64,000 nt of DNA, taken from JABDQW01 sp942492025 (GTDB taxonomy: Bacteria; Pseudomonadota; Gammaproteobacteria; SZUA-229). Position numbers and translations under genes: made by a program. The notes beneath the pieces were generated by a model, which saw only the letters and a list, made by a program, of their open reading frames with translations, had not been told where the DNA came from and searched no databases. The number at the start of each line of letters is the position of its first letter. The stretch's first letter is position 1. The stretch lies in NCBI GenBank assembly GCA_942492025.1, contig CALODJ010000006.1:620001-684000 (forward strand), read 5' to 3'. Positions 18,825 through 27,464 of the stretch are shown one piece after another.

Positions 18825-19609
18825 TGTTTCTGCTCGACAAGTTACAGTGGCTGGGACACACGATCCTGTCGTCCGTGCAACGACTGGGGCGCGGCCACGT
18901 TTTCCTGCTGCAGGTATTGCCAGCGATGCAGGGCATGTTGTTCAGGCCCGGTCTGCTGATACGGCAAATGTACTCTGTGGGTGTGTTGACCTTGCTGATC
19001 ATCGTGGTTGCCGGCCTGTTCGTGGGTATGGTGATGGCGCTACAGGCGTATTACGCACTGGTGGATTTTGGTGCGGAGGATTCTGTCAGTGTGATGCTGG
19101 TCCTGTCGTTATTGCGTGAACTCGGCCCCGTCATCACCGCCTTATTATTTGCCGGCAGAGCGGGTTCGGCGTTGACGGCTGAAATAGGTTTGATGAAAGC
19201 AACCGAACAGCTGTCAGGCATGGAAATGATGGCTGTGAATCCGGTGGAGCGCGTCATCGCGCCGAGATTTCTGGCGGGATTTATATCGATGCCGTTGCTG
19301 GCTGCGATCTTCAGTGCTGTCGGCGTCATGGGGGGTTACCTGGTCGCGGTCGAGCTGCTTGGATTAGATGCAGGCGCGTTCTGGTCACAGGCGATTGCTA
19401 AAGTTGACCTCTATCATGATCTGGGTAATGGCATGATCAAGAGTGCTGTGTTTGGTTTTGTTGTGGTGTGGATTGCGGTATTTGAGGGTTATGACTGCGT
19501 TCCAACATCTGACGGCCTCAGCCGTGCGACCACCAGCACCGTGGTGCACAGCTCGCTCGCAGTGCTTGGTCTCGACTTTGTACTGACAGCGTTGATGTTC
19601 GGTGAGTAA
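18821..19609 (+). CDS. mlaE: Phospholipid ABC transporter permease MlaE
   Basis: Inner-membrane permease of the Mla transporter with the MlaE/YrbE fold (262 residues). An amphipathic N-terminal segment is followed by about five hydrophobic helices. The conserved central motif is seen as RELGPVITALLFAGRAGSAL, followed by AEIGLMKATEQ. The start overlaps mlaF by ATGA, so translation is coupled. It is followed by mlaD after 39 bp. Confidence 0.96.
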   Translation: MMFLLDKLQWLGHTILSSVQRLGRGHVFLLQVLPAMQGMLFRPGLLIRQMYSVGVLTLLIIVVAGLFVGMVMALQAYYALVDFGAEDSVSVMLVLSLLRELGPVITALLFAGRAGSALTAEIGLMKATEQLSGMEMMAVNPVERVIAPRFLAGFISMPLLAAIFSAVGVMGGYLVAVELLGLDAGAFWSQAIAKVDLYHDLGNGMIKSAVFGFVVVWIAVFEGYDCVPTSDGLSRATTSTVVHSSLAVLGLDFVLTALMFGE

Positions 19610-19648
19610 ACAAGAATATAACGACCTGCTTATGAATACGGGGGGTGA

Positions 19649-20113
19649 ATGAATACACGTACGATAGAAATAGCCGTCGGCTTTTTTGTGGCAGCGGGAA
19701 TAGCGGCGCTGTTTATGCTGGCCATGAAAGTGAGTAATCTGGCGACCTACGGTGGCGGTGAGGGCTATGTCATCACAGCCAAGTTCGACAATATTGGTGG
19801 TCTGAAAGTCCGTTCCAAGGTGTCGGCAAGTGGCGTCAGGGTCGGTCAGGTGGTTGCTATCGCGTATGATTCTGACGGTTATGAAGCGCGTGTATCGATG
19901 GCGATCGACCCTGAATATGATAAATTTCCAGTCGATACCGCTGCCAGTATAATGACTTCTGGCTTGCTCGGTGAGCAGTACGTCGGTCTGCAACCCGGTG
20001 CTGAGGAGGAATTTCTTGTGGCCGGTAGCGAAATTGAGTTAACGCAATCCGCACTGGTTCTGGAACAAATCATCGGCCAATTCATCTATAGCATGTCGCA
20101 AGAAAAAGAATAG
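19649..20113 (+). CDS. mlaD: Phospholipid-binding MCE protein MlaD
   Basis: Bitopic protein with one N-terminal transmembrane helix (about 8-26) and a single MCE domain (about 38-115). It forms the hexameric lipid-channel ring above MlaE. At 154 residues it is close to the shorter MlaD forms. GGGGGTGA precedes the ATG as a strong Shine-Dalgarno. A near-copy of the start context (ATGAATAC) occurs 18 bp upstream but leads nowhere. Confidence 0.95.
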   Translation: MNTRTIEIAVGFFVAAGIAALFMLAMKVSNLATYGGGEGYVITAKFDNIGGLKVRSKVSASGVRVGQVVAIAYDSDGYEARVSMAIDPEYDKFPVDTAASIMTSGLLGEQYVGLQPGAEEEFLVAGSEIELTQSALVLEQIIGQFIYSMSQEKE

Positions 20114-20135
20114 TAAGATCGATGGAGGTGGAAAT

Positions 20136-20783
20136 ATGCCAGTTGTGAAATCACTATTGAGACAAAAAACAATCACTCTAAGCGGTATATTCGTCATATT
20201 GCAGCTGTGTTTCAGCAATGCACTGGTCGCCGCTGATATCATCGCTCCCGATGTCATGTTGAAGCAGACCTCTGATGAGGTCATCGCGGTATTGAAAGAC
20301 AAGCGTGAGCAACTAAAAGATAACCCGGACCTGGTTTATGATCTGGTGCATGAACACATACTGCCCCATCTGGACGAGGTCACGATAGCCAAACTGGCTC
20401 TTGGCAAGAACTGGCGCGCGGCAACGCGCGAACAGAAGCTTGAGTTTATTGAAGAGTTTCGTAACCTGTTGATCCGTACCTACGGCAAGTCCCTGAGTGA
20501 GTTCAGTGATCAGGAAATCAACTACTTCCCGGTCAAGATGAAGCCGGGCGATAGTAAGGTGGTGGTCAAGTCCGAGGTGCTTCAGCCGGGAGGCCCCGCA
20601 ATTCCTGTCTCTTACCGTATGCGAATCAAGGATGATGCCTGGGTCGTGTATGATCTCAGCATCGATGGTGTCAGCCTGGTAACCAGTTATCGCGGGACCT
20701 TTGACCAGGAGGTTCGCAAGGGAGGAATCGATGGCTTGTTGAAATACCTGAAGGACAAGACGCCGGACAAGGTTGCCTCTTGA
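20136..20783 (+). CDS. mlaC: Periplasmic phospholipid-binding protein MlaC
   Basis: Soluble shuttle (215 residues) that carries phospholipid between the outer-membrane MlaA complex and MlaFEDB. The signal peptide covers about residues 1-33, with cleavage after LVAA. The Tol_Tol_Ttg2 domain follows and includes the family motif LALGKNWRAATREQ. GGAGG lies just before the ATG. Its stop overlaps the next gene's TTG start by one frame shift (TTGA). mlaA is not in this window. Confidence 0.95.
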   Translation: MPVVKSLLRQKTITLSGIFVILQLCFSNALVAADIIAPDVMLKQTSDEVIAVLKDKREQLKDNPDLVYDLVHEHILPHLDEVTIAKLALGKNWRAATREQKLEFIEEFRNLLIRTYGKSLSEFSDQEINYFPVKMKPGDSKVVVKSEVLQPGGPAIPVSYRMRIKDDAWVVYDLSIDGVSLVTSYRGTFDQEVRKGGIDGLLKYLKDKTPDKVAS

Positions 20784-21124
20784 AATCCGCCGCCAATCCA
20801 CCTGGAGCTACCATTCAGGCAGTAAGCGCCAGTCAGGGTGATAACGGTCGCTTTCTTGTAAGTGGTGCTCTGGTTTTTGACACCGTTCCTGAGCTGATGA
20901 AACAGGCCCAGCGCCTGTTTGCGACGGTGGATGCGGTCGTCGTCGATTTCTCCGGTGTCCAGCACTGCAACAGCAGTGGTCTCGCAGTGATTCTTGAAAT
21001 GGCCAGACTGATGCGGCGACAAAACAAGACCATCTGTTTCCAGTCATTACCGCAACAGATACATACCTTTGCCAGAGCGTACAGTGTCGACGAAGAGCTT
21101 GCTCAGGCGGGGCTGCTATGTTGA
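20780..21124 (+). CDS. mlaB: STAS-domain protein MlaB
   Basis: Small cytoplasmic STAS-domain protein (114 residues) that stabilises MlaF and raises its ATPase activity. The STAS core is seen as VVVDFSGVQHCNSSGLAVIL, with the Ser-Ser-Gly loop. It appears to start at a TTG that overlaps the mlaC stop (TTGA), and its own stop overlaps the murA start by 7 bp. In E. coli and Pseudomonas a bolA-like gene (ibaG) lies between mlaB and murA; here it is missing. Confidence 0.93.
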   Translation: MKSAANPPGATIQAVSASQGDNGRFLVSGALVFDTVPELMKQAQRLFATVDAVVVDFSGVQHCNSSGLAVILEMARLMRRQNKTICFQSLPQQIHTFARAYSVDEELAQAGLLC

Positions 21125-22380
21125 ACAAGCTGTTGATTCAGGGTGGAACCCGCCTGGAGGGCGAAATTCGCATTTCCGGCGCCAAGAATGCCGTGCTGCC
21201 CATTCTGGCAGGTACCTTGTTGGCTGACGGTCCTGCGACGATCGAAAATGTGCCGCATTTACATGATGTAACGACCACGGTCGAGCTACTGGGCTGCATG
21301 GGTGTCCAGGTCGTCATTGATGAAAAACTGAGCATCGAGGTTAACAGTTCAACCATCGAAAATCACGTGGCGCCCTACCACCTGGTCAAGACCATGCGTT
21401 CTTCCATACTCGTGCTCGGCCCGCTGCTGGCACGATTTGGAGAAGCTGAAGTTTCGCTACCTGGCGGCTGTGCGATCGGATCACGCCCAGTCAACCTGCA
21501 CATCAAGGGGCTGCAGGATATGGGTGCAGATGTCGAAGTCAAGAACGGCTACATTCATGCAAAAGCCAGCCGACTCAAAGGTGCGAGGCTGGTGATGGAT
21601 ATTGTCACTGTAACGGGCACTGAAAACCTGATGATGGCGGCGACGCTGGCTGATGGCGTCACCATCATTGAAAATGCCGCACGTGAGCCCGAAGTCATCG
21701 ATCTGGCAAACTTTCTGAACGCGATGGGAGCAAAAGTCAGCGGTGCAGGAACGGATACGATTACCATCGAAGGCGTGGAAAAGCTCAGAGGGACCCGTTA
21801 CCGTGTGTTGCCGGACCGGATAGAAACCGGTACCTACCTGGTTGCTGCGGCCATTTCGGGTGGCAGAATCAAGCTCAAGGATACCGATCCAAGTTTACTC
21901 GATGCGGTTATTGACAAATTGCGCGAAGCCGGCGCAGAGATCACCTGCGGGGATGACTGGATTGAGCTGGATATGCATGGCAAAAGGCCTAAAGCGGTCA
22001 ACATACGCACAGCCCCATTCCCGGCGTTCCCTACTGATATGCAGGCCCAGTTCGCAGCGCTGAATACAATTGCTGAAGGCACGTCAACCATCGTCGAAAC
22101 GGTATTTGAAAATCGCTTTATGCATGTCCAGGAGTTGCAGCGCATGGGTGCTGATATCGAGGTCGAGGGTAACACGGCTATCGTGCGTGGCGTGAGAAAA
22201 CTCACAGCGGCGCCGGTGATGGCGACGGATTTACGGGCCTCGGCCAGTTTGATCATGGCTGGACTGATTGCCGAGGGAGAGACTGAAGTCCAACGCATCT
22301 ATCACATCGATCGCGGTTACGAGATTATCGAAGAGAAACTGTCTCAGCTAGGGGCAAATATCAGGCGGATACCTGCTTGA
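21118..22380 (+). CDS. murA: UDP-N-acetylglucosamine 1-carboxyvinyltransferase
   Basis: First committed step of peptidoglycan synthesis, adding enolpyruvate from PEP to UDP-GlcNAc. The active-site loop is LPGGCAIGSRPV, with Cys118 as the residue that fosfomycin alkylates, so the enzyme should be of the sensitive type. The 420-residue length is typical. It overlaps mlaB by 7 bp and so is translated from the same message as the Mla genes. Confidence 0.98.
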   Translation: MLNKLLIQGGTRLEGEIRISGAKNAVLPILAGTLLADGPATIENVPHLHDVTTTVELLGCMGVQVVIDEKLSIEVNSSTIENHVAPYHLVKTMRSSILVLGPLLARFGEAEVSLPGGCAIGSRPVNLHIKGLQDMGADVEVKNGYIHAKASRLKGARLVMDIVTVTGTENLMMAATLADGVTIIENAAREPEVIDLANFLNAMGAKVSGAGTDTITIEGVEKLRGTRYRVLPDRIETGTYLVAAAISGGRIKLKDTDPSLLDAVIDKLREAGAEITCGDDWIELDMHGKRPKAVNIRTAPFPAFPTDMQAQFAALNTIAEGTSTIVETVFENRFMHVQELQRMGADIEVEGNTAIVRGVRKLTAAPVMATDLRASASLIMAGLIAEGETEVQRIYHIDRGYEIIEEKLSQLGANIRRIPA

Positions 22381-22538
22381 TTTCAGTGGTTGCATGATCA
22401 TTGAATCAACTTCGACGGTGAGATCACGGATGGCAAATACACCCATGGAGTAGCGTTATGTGTAATTGTTAAGCTTGCTTATTGCACGAAAGCTTTGGAT
22501 TTCAGGGGTAATTTGGCAATAGGTCTTCTTGGACTATC

Positions 22539-22570
22539 TATCGCGCAAGTCTCTTTGGTCTAGCGCGATA
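22539..22570 (+). other. Inverted repeat between murA and hisG, possible terminator
   Basis: Perfect 8-bp arms TATCGCGC and GCGCGATA with a 16-nt loop, followed at once by TTTTGTT. It could be a weak intrinsic terminator for murA or an operator or attenuator before hisG. The remaining 230-bp gap shows nothing else I recognise apart from ATTCACTATTCATT, a motif also present inverted near 16580. Confidence 0.35.
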
Positions 22571-22612
22571 TTTTGTTCCTGACAAATATTATTCACTATT
22601 CATTGGGCACTG

Positions 22613-23233
22613 ATGTTAAAAATAGCATTATCAAAAGGCAGGATCTTCAAGGAAACATTGCCGCTGCTAACGGCCGCTGGAATTGAGTCGCTGGATGATC
22701 CAGAGACCAGCCGCAAGCTGATACTGGACACGAATCATGATGATGTGAAACTGGTGATCATTCGGGCCACAGATGTACCAACCTATGTTCAGTTTGGAGC
22801 GGCCGATATTGGTGTAGCCGGCAAAGATGTGTTAATGGAGCACGGTGGTGAAGGTGTCTATGAGCCACTGGACCTGGGTATCGCCAAGTGCCGTCTGATG
22901 ACCGCCGGAATGGTCAATGCCGGGCCTGTACATGGGCGTAAACGCGTGGCGACCAAGTTCGTCAATGTTGCCAGAAAGTATTTCGAATCCAGGGGTGAGC
23001 AGGTCGAAGTGATCAAGCTTTACGGGTCGATGGAACTGGGCCCCATTGTCGGCCTGTCTGACTTGATTGTTGATGTTGTGGATACCGGAAACACCCTCAG
23101 GGCCAATGGCCTTGCGCCCATTGATCATATAGCGGATATCAGCTCGCGTTTGATCATTAACAAGGCTGCAATGAAGATGAAACATGAACGCATACAGTCG
23201 TTGATCGACAGGATAAGAGGAGCGCTTGCATGA
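22613..23233 (+). CDS. hisG: ATP phosphoribosyltransferase, short form
   Basis: First enzyme of histidine synthesis, joining ATP and PRPP. It begins MLKIALSKGRIFKETLPLL and is 206 residues long. That is the short HisG form, which lacks the C-terminal ACT-like feedback domain and needs the HisZ subunit for activity and regulation. hisZ is not in the window. It overlaps hisD by 4 bp. Confidence 0.96.
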   Translation: MLKIALSKGRIFKETLPLLTAAGIESLDDPETSRKLILDTNHDDVKLVIIRATDVPTYVQFGAADIGVAGKDVLMEHGGEGVYEPLDLGIAKCRLMTAGMVNAGPVHGRKRVATKFVNVARKYFESRGEQVEVIKLYGSMELGPIVGLSDLIVDVVDTGNTLRANGLAPIDHIADISSRLIINKAAMKMKHERIQSLIDRIRGALA

Positions 23234-24537
23234 TCACGATTTGCCGACTGAAAAGCGTTGATCCCGATTTTCATGCTCAGCTGGATCAGCTTCTGGCATG
23301 GGAGCAGTCGACCGATAGCGCATTGGTTACCACGGTTACGGGCATTCTTGAGGCTGTCCGCAAACAGGGTGATACGGCCCTGCTCGAATATACCCAAAAA
23401 TTCGATGGTGTTGAGCTGAGTTCGGCGGCCGAGCTGGAATTGAGCAGTGATGAGCTTCAGGCCGCGCTGAATACAATCGATCAAGAGCACAAACAGGCAC
23501 TGGAAGCGGCGGCAACCCGCGTGCGTTCCTATGCGCAACGCCAGAAGGTGGAGTCATGGTCGTACACTGAAGACGACGGCACGATACTCGGACAGAAAGT
23601 CACCCCCATGGACAGGGTGGGATTGTACGTTCCTGGCGGTAAAGCAGCTTATCCATCATCCGTATTAATGAATGCGATTCCGGCCAAGGTTGCAGGTGTG
23701 CCAGAGCTGATCATGGTCGTGCCAACACCCGGGGGAGAACGCAATGATCTGGTGCTGGCAGCCGCCGCTATCGCCGGTGTCGACCGTGTATTTACCATTG
23801 GTGGTGCGCAGGCAGTTGCTGCCCTCGCATACGGGACCGGTACCGTGCCCAAAGTCGACAAGATCACCGGGCCGGGTAATGCCTACGTAGCTACTGCCAA
23901 GCGTCTTGTATTTGGTGTGGTGGGTATTGACATGATCGCGGGCCCGTCAGAAATTCTGGTGATTTGTGATGGCAATACCGACCCGGACTGGATTGCCATG
24001 GATCTGTTTTCGCAGGCAGAGCACGATGAGGATGCGCAGTCTATTCTGGTAAGCCCTGACAGTGGCTTTATCGAACATGTCAGCGCCAGTATCGACAAGC
24101 TGCTTGTAGATATGCCGCGCGCCGACATCATAAAAAAATCACTTACCCGGCGCGCCGCATTAATTGAAGCTGCAGATATGGACGATGCAATCGAAATAGC
24201 AAATCATATCGCACCTGAACACCTTGAACTCTCCATGGATGATGCCGAACACTGGGCGCAGAAAATTCGTCACGCCGGTGCTATTTTTTTGGGTCGTTAC
24301 ACTGCCGAAGCACTGGGCGATTATTGCGCGGGCCCCAATCACGTGTTACCAACCTCTGGCACAGCAAGGTTTTCCTCGCCTTTGGGTGTTTACGATTTTC
24401 AAAAGCGTTCGAGTCTGATCGGATGTTCGGCACAGGGCGCGTCTGAACTCGGCAAGGTGGCTTCTACGCTTGCGCGCGGCGAAGGCCTGTTTGCCCACGC
24501 GAAATCAGCTGAATACCGTCTTTTAGGGAAACACTGA
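23230..24537 (+). CDS. hisD: Histidinol dehydrogenase
   Basis: Zinc-dependent enzyme that oxidises histidinol to histidine in two NAD+ steps. The family signature is visible as the DMIAGPSEILVI and DLFSQAEHDEDAQ segments, and the C-terminal GPNHVLPTSGTARFSSPL region holds conserved His residues. The 435-residue length is standard. It is coupled to hisG by an ATGA-type overlap. In Pseudomonas hisC follows directly; here the order is interrupted by about 1.8 kb. Confidence 0.98.
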   Translation: MITICRLKSVDPDFHAQLDQLLAWEQSTDSALVTTVTGILEAVRKQGDTALLEYTQKFDGVELSSAAELELSSDELQAALNTIDQEHKQALEAAATRVRSYAQRQKVESWSYTEDDGTILGQKVTPMDRVGLYVPGGKAAYPSSVLMNAIPAKVAGVPELIMVVPTPGGERNDLVLAAAAIAGVDRVFTIGGAQAVAALAYGTGTVPKVDKITGPGNAYVATAKRLVFGVVGIDMIAGPSEILVICDGNTDPDWIAMDLFSQAEHDEDAQSILVSPDSGFIEHVSASIDKLLVDMPRADIIKKSLTRRAALIEAADMDDAIEIANHIAPEHLELSMDDAEHWAQKIRHAGAIFLGRYTAEALGDYCAGPNHVLPTSGTARFSSPLGVYDFQKRSSLIGCSAQGASELGKVASTLARGEGLFAHAKSAEYRLLGKH

Positions 24538-24671
24538 TTTATTCAGGGTTTCCTCAGAATAATAACTCTTTGATCGCTTGACCTGTATCACGCTTTGTGG
24601 CTGCAAAACTGAAAATTTCTGCTACTGATTAATACATGCAGGATTTTGCCTGTAGCTACATGGAGATGCCC

Positions 24672-25082
24672 ATGGCTTTCTTTGAGTGGGAAGAAAAATA
24701 TTCTGTCAGCGTGCCGTCAATCGACCGTCAGCATCGGGATCTCATCGACTACATCAACAAGTTACAGGTTGAGTTGGCATCTTCAGAGCCGGATACTCTG
24801 ATGATCGAGCTTATTCTAAATGGTCTGATCGGGTATACCAATACGCATTTCAAATACGAAGAGATGCTTTTCAGTATGTATAAATACCCGGAAACTGAGC
24901 AACACAAGGCAGCACACAATCGTCTGTTTGAATCGGTAGCCAGGTTCAAGCAACGCTATGAAGCGGGTGCGCCCAAGGTGGGTGAAGAGCTGCTGGCCTT
25001 TCTCAAAAACTGGTTGAACCATCATATACTCAAGGAAGACATGGCGTACTCAAAGCATATGGTTGCGAGGAAGGTCAATTGA
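24672..25082 (+). CDS. Bacteriohemerythrin
   Basis: Oxygen-binding di-iron four-helix protein of 136 residues. The iron ligands of the family are present: His in DRQHRDL, His and Glu in NTHFKYEEM, His in EQHKAAHNR, and His and Asp in NHHILKEDM. The ATG at 24672 has GGAG six bases upstream; in-frame ATGs at 24636, 24660 and 24666 give unconserved extensions. The family can store or deliver O2 or sense redox state. It has no partner domain, so its role here is open. It separates hisD from hisC. Confidence 0.93.
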   Translation: MAFFEWEEKYSVSVPSIDRQHRDLIDYINKLQVELASSEPDTLMIELILNGLIGYTNTHFKYEEMLFSMYKYPETEQHKAAHNRLFESVARFKQRYEAGAPKVGEELLAFLKNWLNHHILKEDMAYSKHMVARKVN

Positions 25083-25204
25083 CCGCCAGTCCGCAATTCA
25101 CCGATCCGAAACATCGACTCTGATCGGTTTGGGCCATGCGAGATCTGACAGTGTTGATGCATTCGTAATCGCCATCAGACTGTTATGATAATGGAGCGAT
25201 AGCC

Positions 25205-25275
25205 GTAGGGTGCGCCGTGCGCACCGGGAGTGGCAAACAAACTTAAATTTCGTGGTGCGCAAGGCGCACCCTGCG
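25205..25275. repeat. Short palindromic repeat, type B (solo copy)
   Basis: Imperfect inverted repeat with arms GTAGGGTGCGCCGTGCGCAC (25205-25224) and GTGCGCAAGGCGCACCCTGC (25255-25274). A closely related 70-bp copy sits inside the composite repeat at 33778-33847. The rest of 25083-25445 carries only direct hits of TGTCAGAT-like motifs and the Hsp20 terminator; no gene is seen. Confidence 0.8.
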
Positions 25276-25386
25276 TTCCGTCCACTCTGCTGTCAGTCTA
25301 ATTCTGAGTCTATTTCACAATCTGTCAGATCAGATCTGAGTCACTACAGATAAATACAATTGGTAAAGATCGGTCATCTTGCTCCG

Positions 25387-25413
25387 TAAAAAAGGCCCGC
25401 AATCGCGGGCCTT
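25387..25413 (-). terminator. Intrinsic terminator of the Hsp20 gene
   Basis: On the minus strand a 9-bp perfect stem (AAGGCCCGC/GCGGGCCTT, loop of 4) is followed by a run of six T. It lies 33 bp past the Hsp20 stop codon. This is a textbook rho-independent terminator. Confidence 0.9.
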
Positions 25414-25445
25414 ATTATCGATAAACTCGACAGTCTGAGTGCACT

Positions 25446-25883
25446 TTATTTCGTGACTGAAATACGGCGTGATTGCGCAACTTCCTGTTTGGGTATGGTG
25501 ATTTTAAGTACACCATGCTCTGACTTCGCCTCGATCGCATCGGCGTCGGCAGAATCAGGCAGTGTGAAGCGACGATAAAATACACCATACTGGCGTTCTA
25601 CGCGCTTGTAGTTTTCTTCCTCGGTCTTTTTCTCTGACTGGCGCTCTCCCTTGATAGTCAGCACACCCTTATCCATGGTGATTTCAATGTCATCCGGATC
25701 AACACCGGGGATATCAGCCAACAGGGTAAAGGCTTTGTCATCTTCCTTTATATCGACAGCAGGTGCCCAGTTGGCAGTTGCAATGTTACCATTTTCATCA
25801 CTGTCAAACTTGTTCATTGGCATGTTGAGTTCACGTTGGAGCTGATCAAACACGCTCCACGGGTTGTATCGGGTCAAGCTCAT
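25446..25883 (-). CDS. Small heat shock protein, Hsp20/alpha-crystallin family
   Basis: ATP-independent holdase of 145 residues. It has a variable N-terminus beginning MSLTRYNPWSVFDQLQREL and an alpha-crystallin domain (about 40-135) with the family signature VLTIKGERQSE. A C-terminal I-x-I-type segment (LKITIPK) is present. A clear sigma-32-like promoter lies upstream and a terminator downstream, so it is a single-gene unit. It stands between hisD and hisC as part of a small insertion. Confidence 0.95.
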   Translation of the reverse strand: MSLTRYNPWSVFDQLQRELNMPMNKFDSDENGNIATANWAPAVDIKEDDKAFTLLADIPGVDPDDIEITMDKGVLTIKGERQSEKKTEEENYKRVERQYGVFYRRFTLPDSADADAIEAKSEHGVLKITIPKQEVAQSRRISVTK

Positions 25884-25920
25884 CGTATCTCTCCTACGGT
25901 TGTTTCTTTCGCTGCTGTTT

Positions 25921-25951
25921 ATGTGAGGGCACTGCCGGAAATTTCAAGGGG
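25921..25951 (-). promoter_or_regulatory. Sigma-32-type heat-shock promoter of the Hsp20 gene
   Basis: On the minus strand CCCCTTGAAA (25951-25942) closely matches the sigma-32 -35 consensus. After 11-12 bp comes GCCCTCACAT (25930-25921), a partial match to the CCCCAT -10 region. It is about 40 bp from the ATG. The Shine-Dalgarno AGGAGAG follows near 25891. Confidence 0.65.
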
Positions 25952-25953
25952 AT

Positions 25954-26308
25954 GTGAATGCGCATTTCTGACCCGATGGACAGGTTCTCGCTTAATCTTT
26001 GAACCTCGATTCCAAAGTTGATCTCTTGTGCCACATATCGACGCCATGATGACAAAGATACGCTCGCACTATTTAACGTCCTCCGATCCGGTGAATCGTT
26101 ACACCGTTCAGCGCCGCTCCCCACGCGCCTTGGCGGCGTTGCGACTTTTGCCAAGGACTATGGCCATTGGCTGCAAGCCGCGTCTTGCCCTGACGCTTGA
26201 GGAACAGCGCTAATTCTGTGGTCAACTGCGGATTCGAGGTTAAAGGCCGCTCAATTTCTCGAGGCGGGTCTGGTAGTATGTAGGCCCTCATCAACTTAGA
26301 GTTTGACT
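25954..26308. other. Unexplained intergenic stretch upstream of hisC
   Basis: About 350 bp between the Hsp20 promoter and hisC. It is more GC-rich around 26100-26200 than its surroundings. The minus strand holds an open frame of 73 codons (26073-26294) beginning MMRAYILPDP that I cannot assign. It may be a remnant of a gene or mobile element. A promoter for hisC must lie near its right end, but no clear -35/-10 pair is seen. Confidence 0.3.
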
Positions 26309-27385
26309 GTGTCTGATCAACTGCTGAAATGGGTGCGTCCTGAAATTCGTGAACTGTCGGCCTATCATGTGCCGGATGCCTCGGGTCTGGTCAAGCTGGA
26401 TGCGATGGAAAACCCCTATCAATTGCCCACAGCATTGCAGCAGCAGTGGCTCGATGGTTTGTCGTCTGTCGCGATAAATCGCTATCCTGATCCGGCTGCG
26501 GCCCGGTTGCACGAGAGGTTGATCGACGTCATGCAGGTGCCACAGGATCAGGCCATCGTTTTGGGCAATGGCTCTGATGAGCTGATCCAGATGCTGGCCC
26601 TGGCAGTGGCTGCAAAACAGCGTTGCATCATGTCATTCGATCCCGGTTTTGTAATGTACAGCATGATAGCCAGGTTCGCCGGCATGAACTACGTAGGTGT
26701 GCCGCTTGACGGCAGGTTCGAGCTCGATATGGTGAAAACTCGCGCCGCCATAGAGCGTCATCAGCCGGCGATTATCTTCATTGCCTACCCGAATAATCCT
26801 ACCGGCAACCTGTTTGCCTGTGAGGCGGTTGAAGAGATCATTCGGCTGGCACCGGGGCTGGTGGTTGTCGATGAGGCCTATCATCCGTTCGCACAGACCA
26901 GTTTTATGCCCGCGCTGAAAGACTATGATCAGTTGCTGGTAATGCGTACGGTTTCCAAGATGGGGCTGGCAGGCTTGAGACTTGGCTTGTTGTGTGGCAA
27001 CCCGGAATTGATCAACGAGATTGACAAGCTGCGTTTGCCGTATAACATCAACGTATTGACGCAGTATACCGCCAACCTTATCTTGAGTAATGCCGGTTTC
27101 CTCGAAAGTCAGGCGGAGATGATACGTGCTGACAGGGACCATCTATTGCAGCAACTATCCCGGCTCGAGCAGGTTGAAGCATTTCCCAGCCAGGCAAATT
27201 TTATCCTGTTCAGGCTGAAACAGGTCAATGCCACTGATGTATTCGACAGGCTGCGTGCTGATGGTGTACTGATCAAGAACATGGACAAGCCGGGTCCTTT
27301 GGCCAATTGTCTCAGAGTCACAGTGGGTACAGCGGAGGAGAACCAGGTCTTCATGCGCGCGCTGGAGAAAGCACTTCGTTCGTAG
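26309..27385 (+). CDS. hisC: Histidinol-phosphate aminotransferase
   Basis: PLP-dependent fold-type I aminotransferase of histidine synthesis. The N-terminal LDAMENPYQLP, the YPNNPTGN motif, and the PLP lysine in TVSKMGLAGLRLG are all present. I start it at the GTG at 26309, with AGAG seven bases upstream; a TTG two codons earlier would have no spacing for a ribosome-binding site. The product is about 358 residues. It is cut off from hisGD by the hemerythrin and Hsp20 genes, so it must have its own promoter. Confidence 0.96.
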   Translation: MSDQLLKWVRPEIRELSAYHVPDASGLVKLDAMENPYQLPTALQQQWLDGLSSVAINRYPDPAAARLHERLIDVMQVPQDQAIVLGNGSDELIQMLALAVAAKQRCIMSFDPGFVMYSMIARFAGMNYVGVPLDGRFELDMVKTRAAIERHQPAIIFIAYPNNPTGNLFACEAVEEIIRLAPGLVVVDEAYHPFAQTSFMPALKDYDQLLVMRTVSKMGLAGLRLGLLCGNPELINEIDKLRLPYNINVLTQYTANLILSNAGFLESQAEMIRADRDHLLQQLSRLEQVEAFPSQANFILFRLKQVNATDVFDRLRADGVLIKNMDKPGPLANCLRVTVGTAEENQVFMRALEKALRS

Positions 27386-27464
27386 TGCAGACTCCTGGCT
27401 GCATATTGCCAATTCAGGTCCGGTTTCACCTTGCGCACGGTGTCCCTGGTTTACGGTCACTGTG

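Noticed and set aside
25083..25445. CRISPR-like short repeats near the type B palindrome
   Set aside because: There is a single inverted repeat, not a series of direct repeats with spacers.
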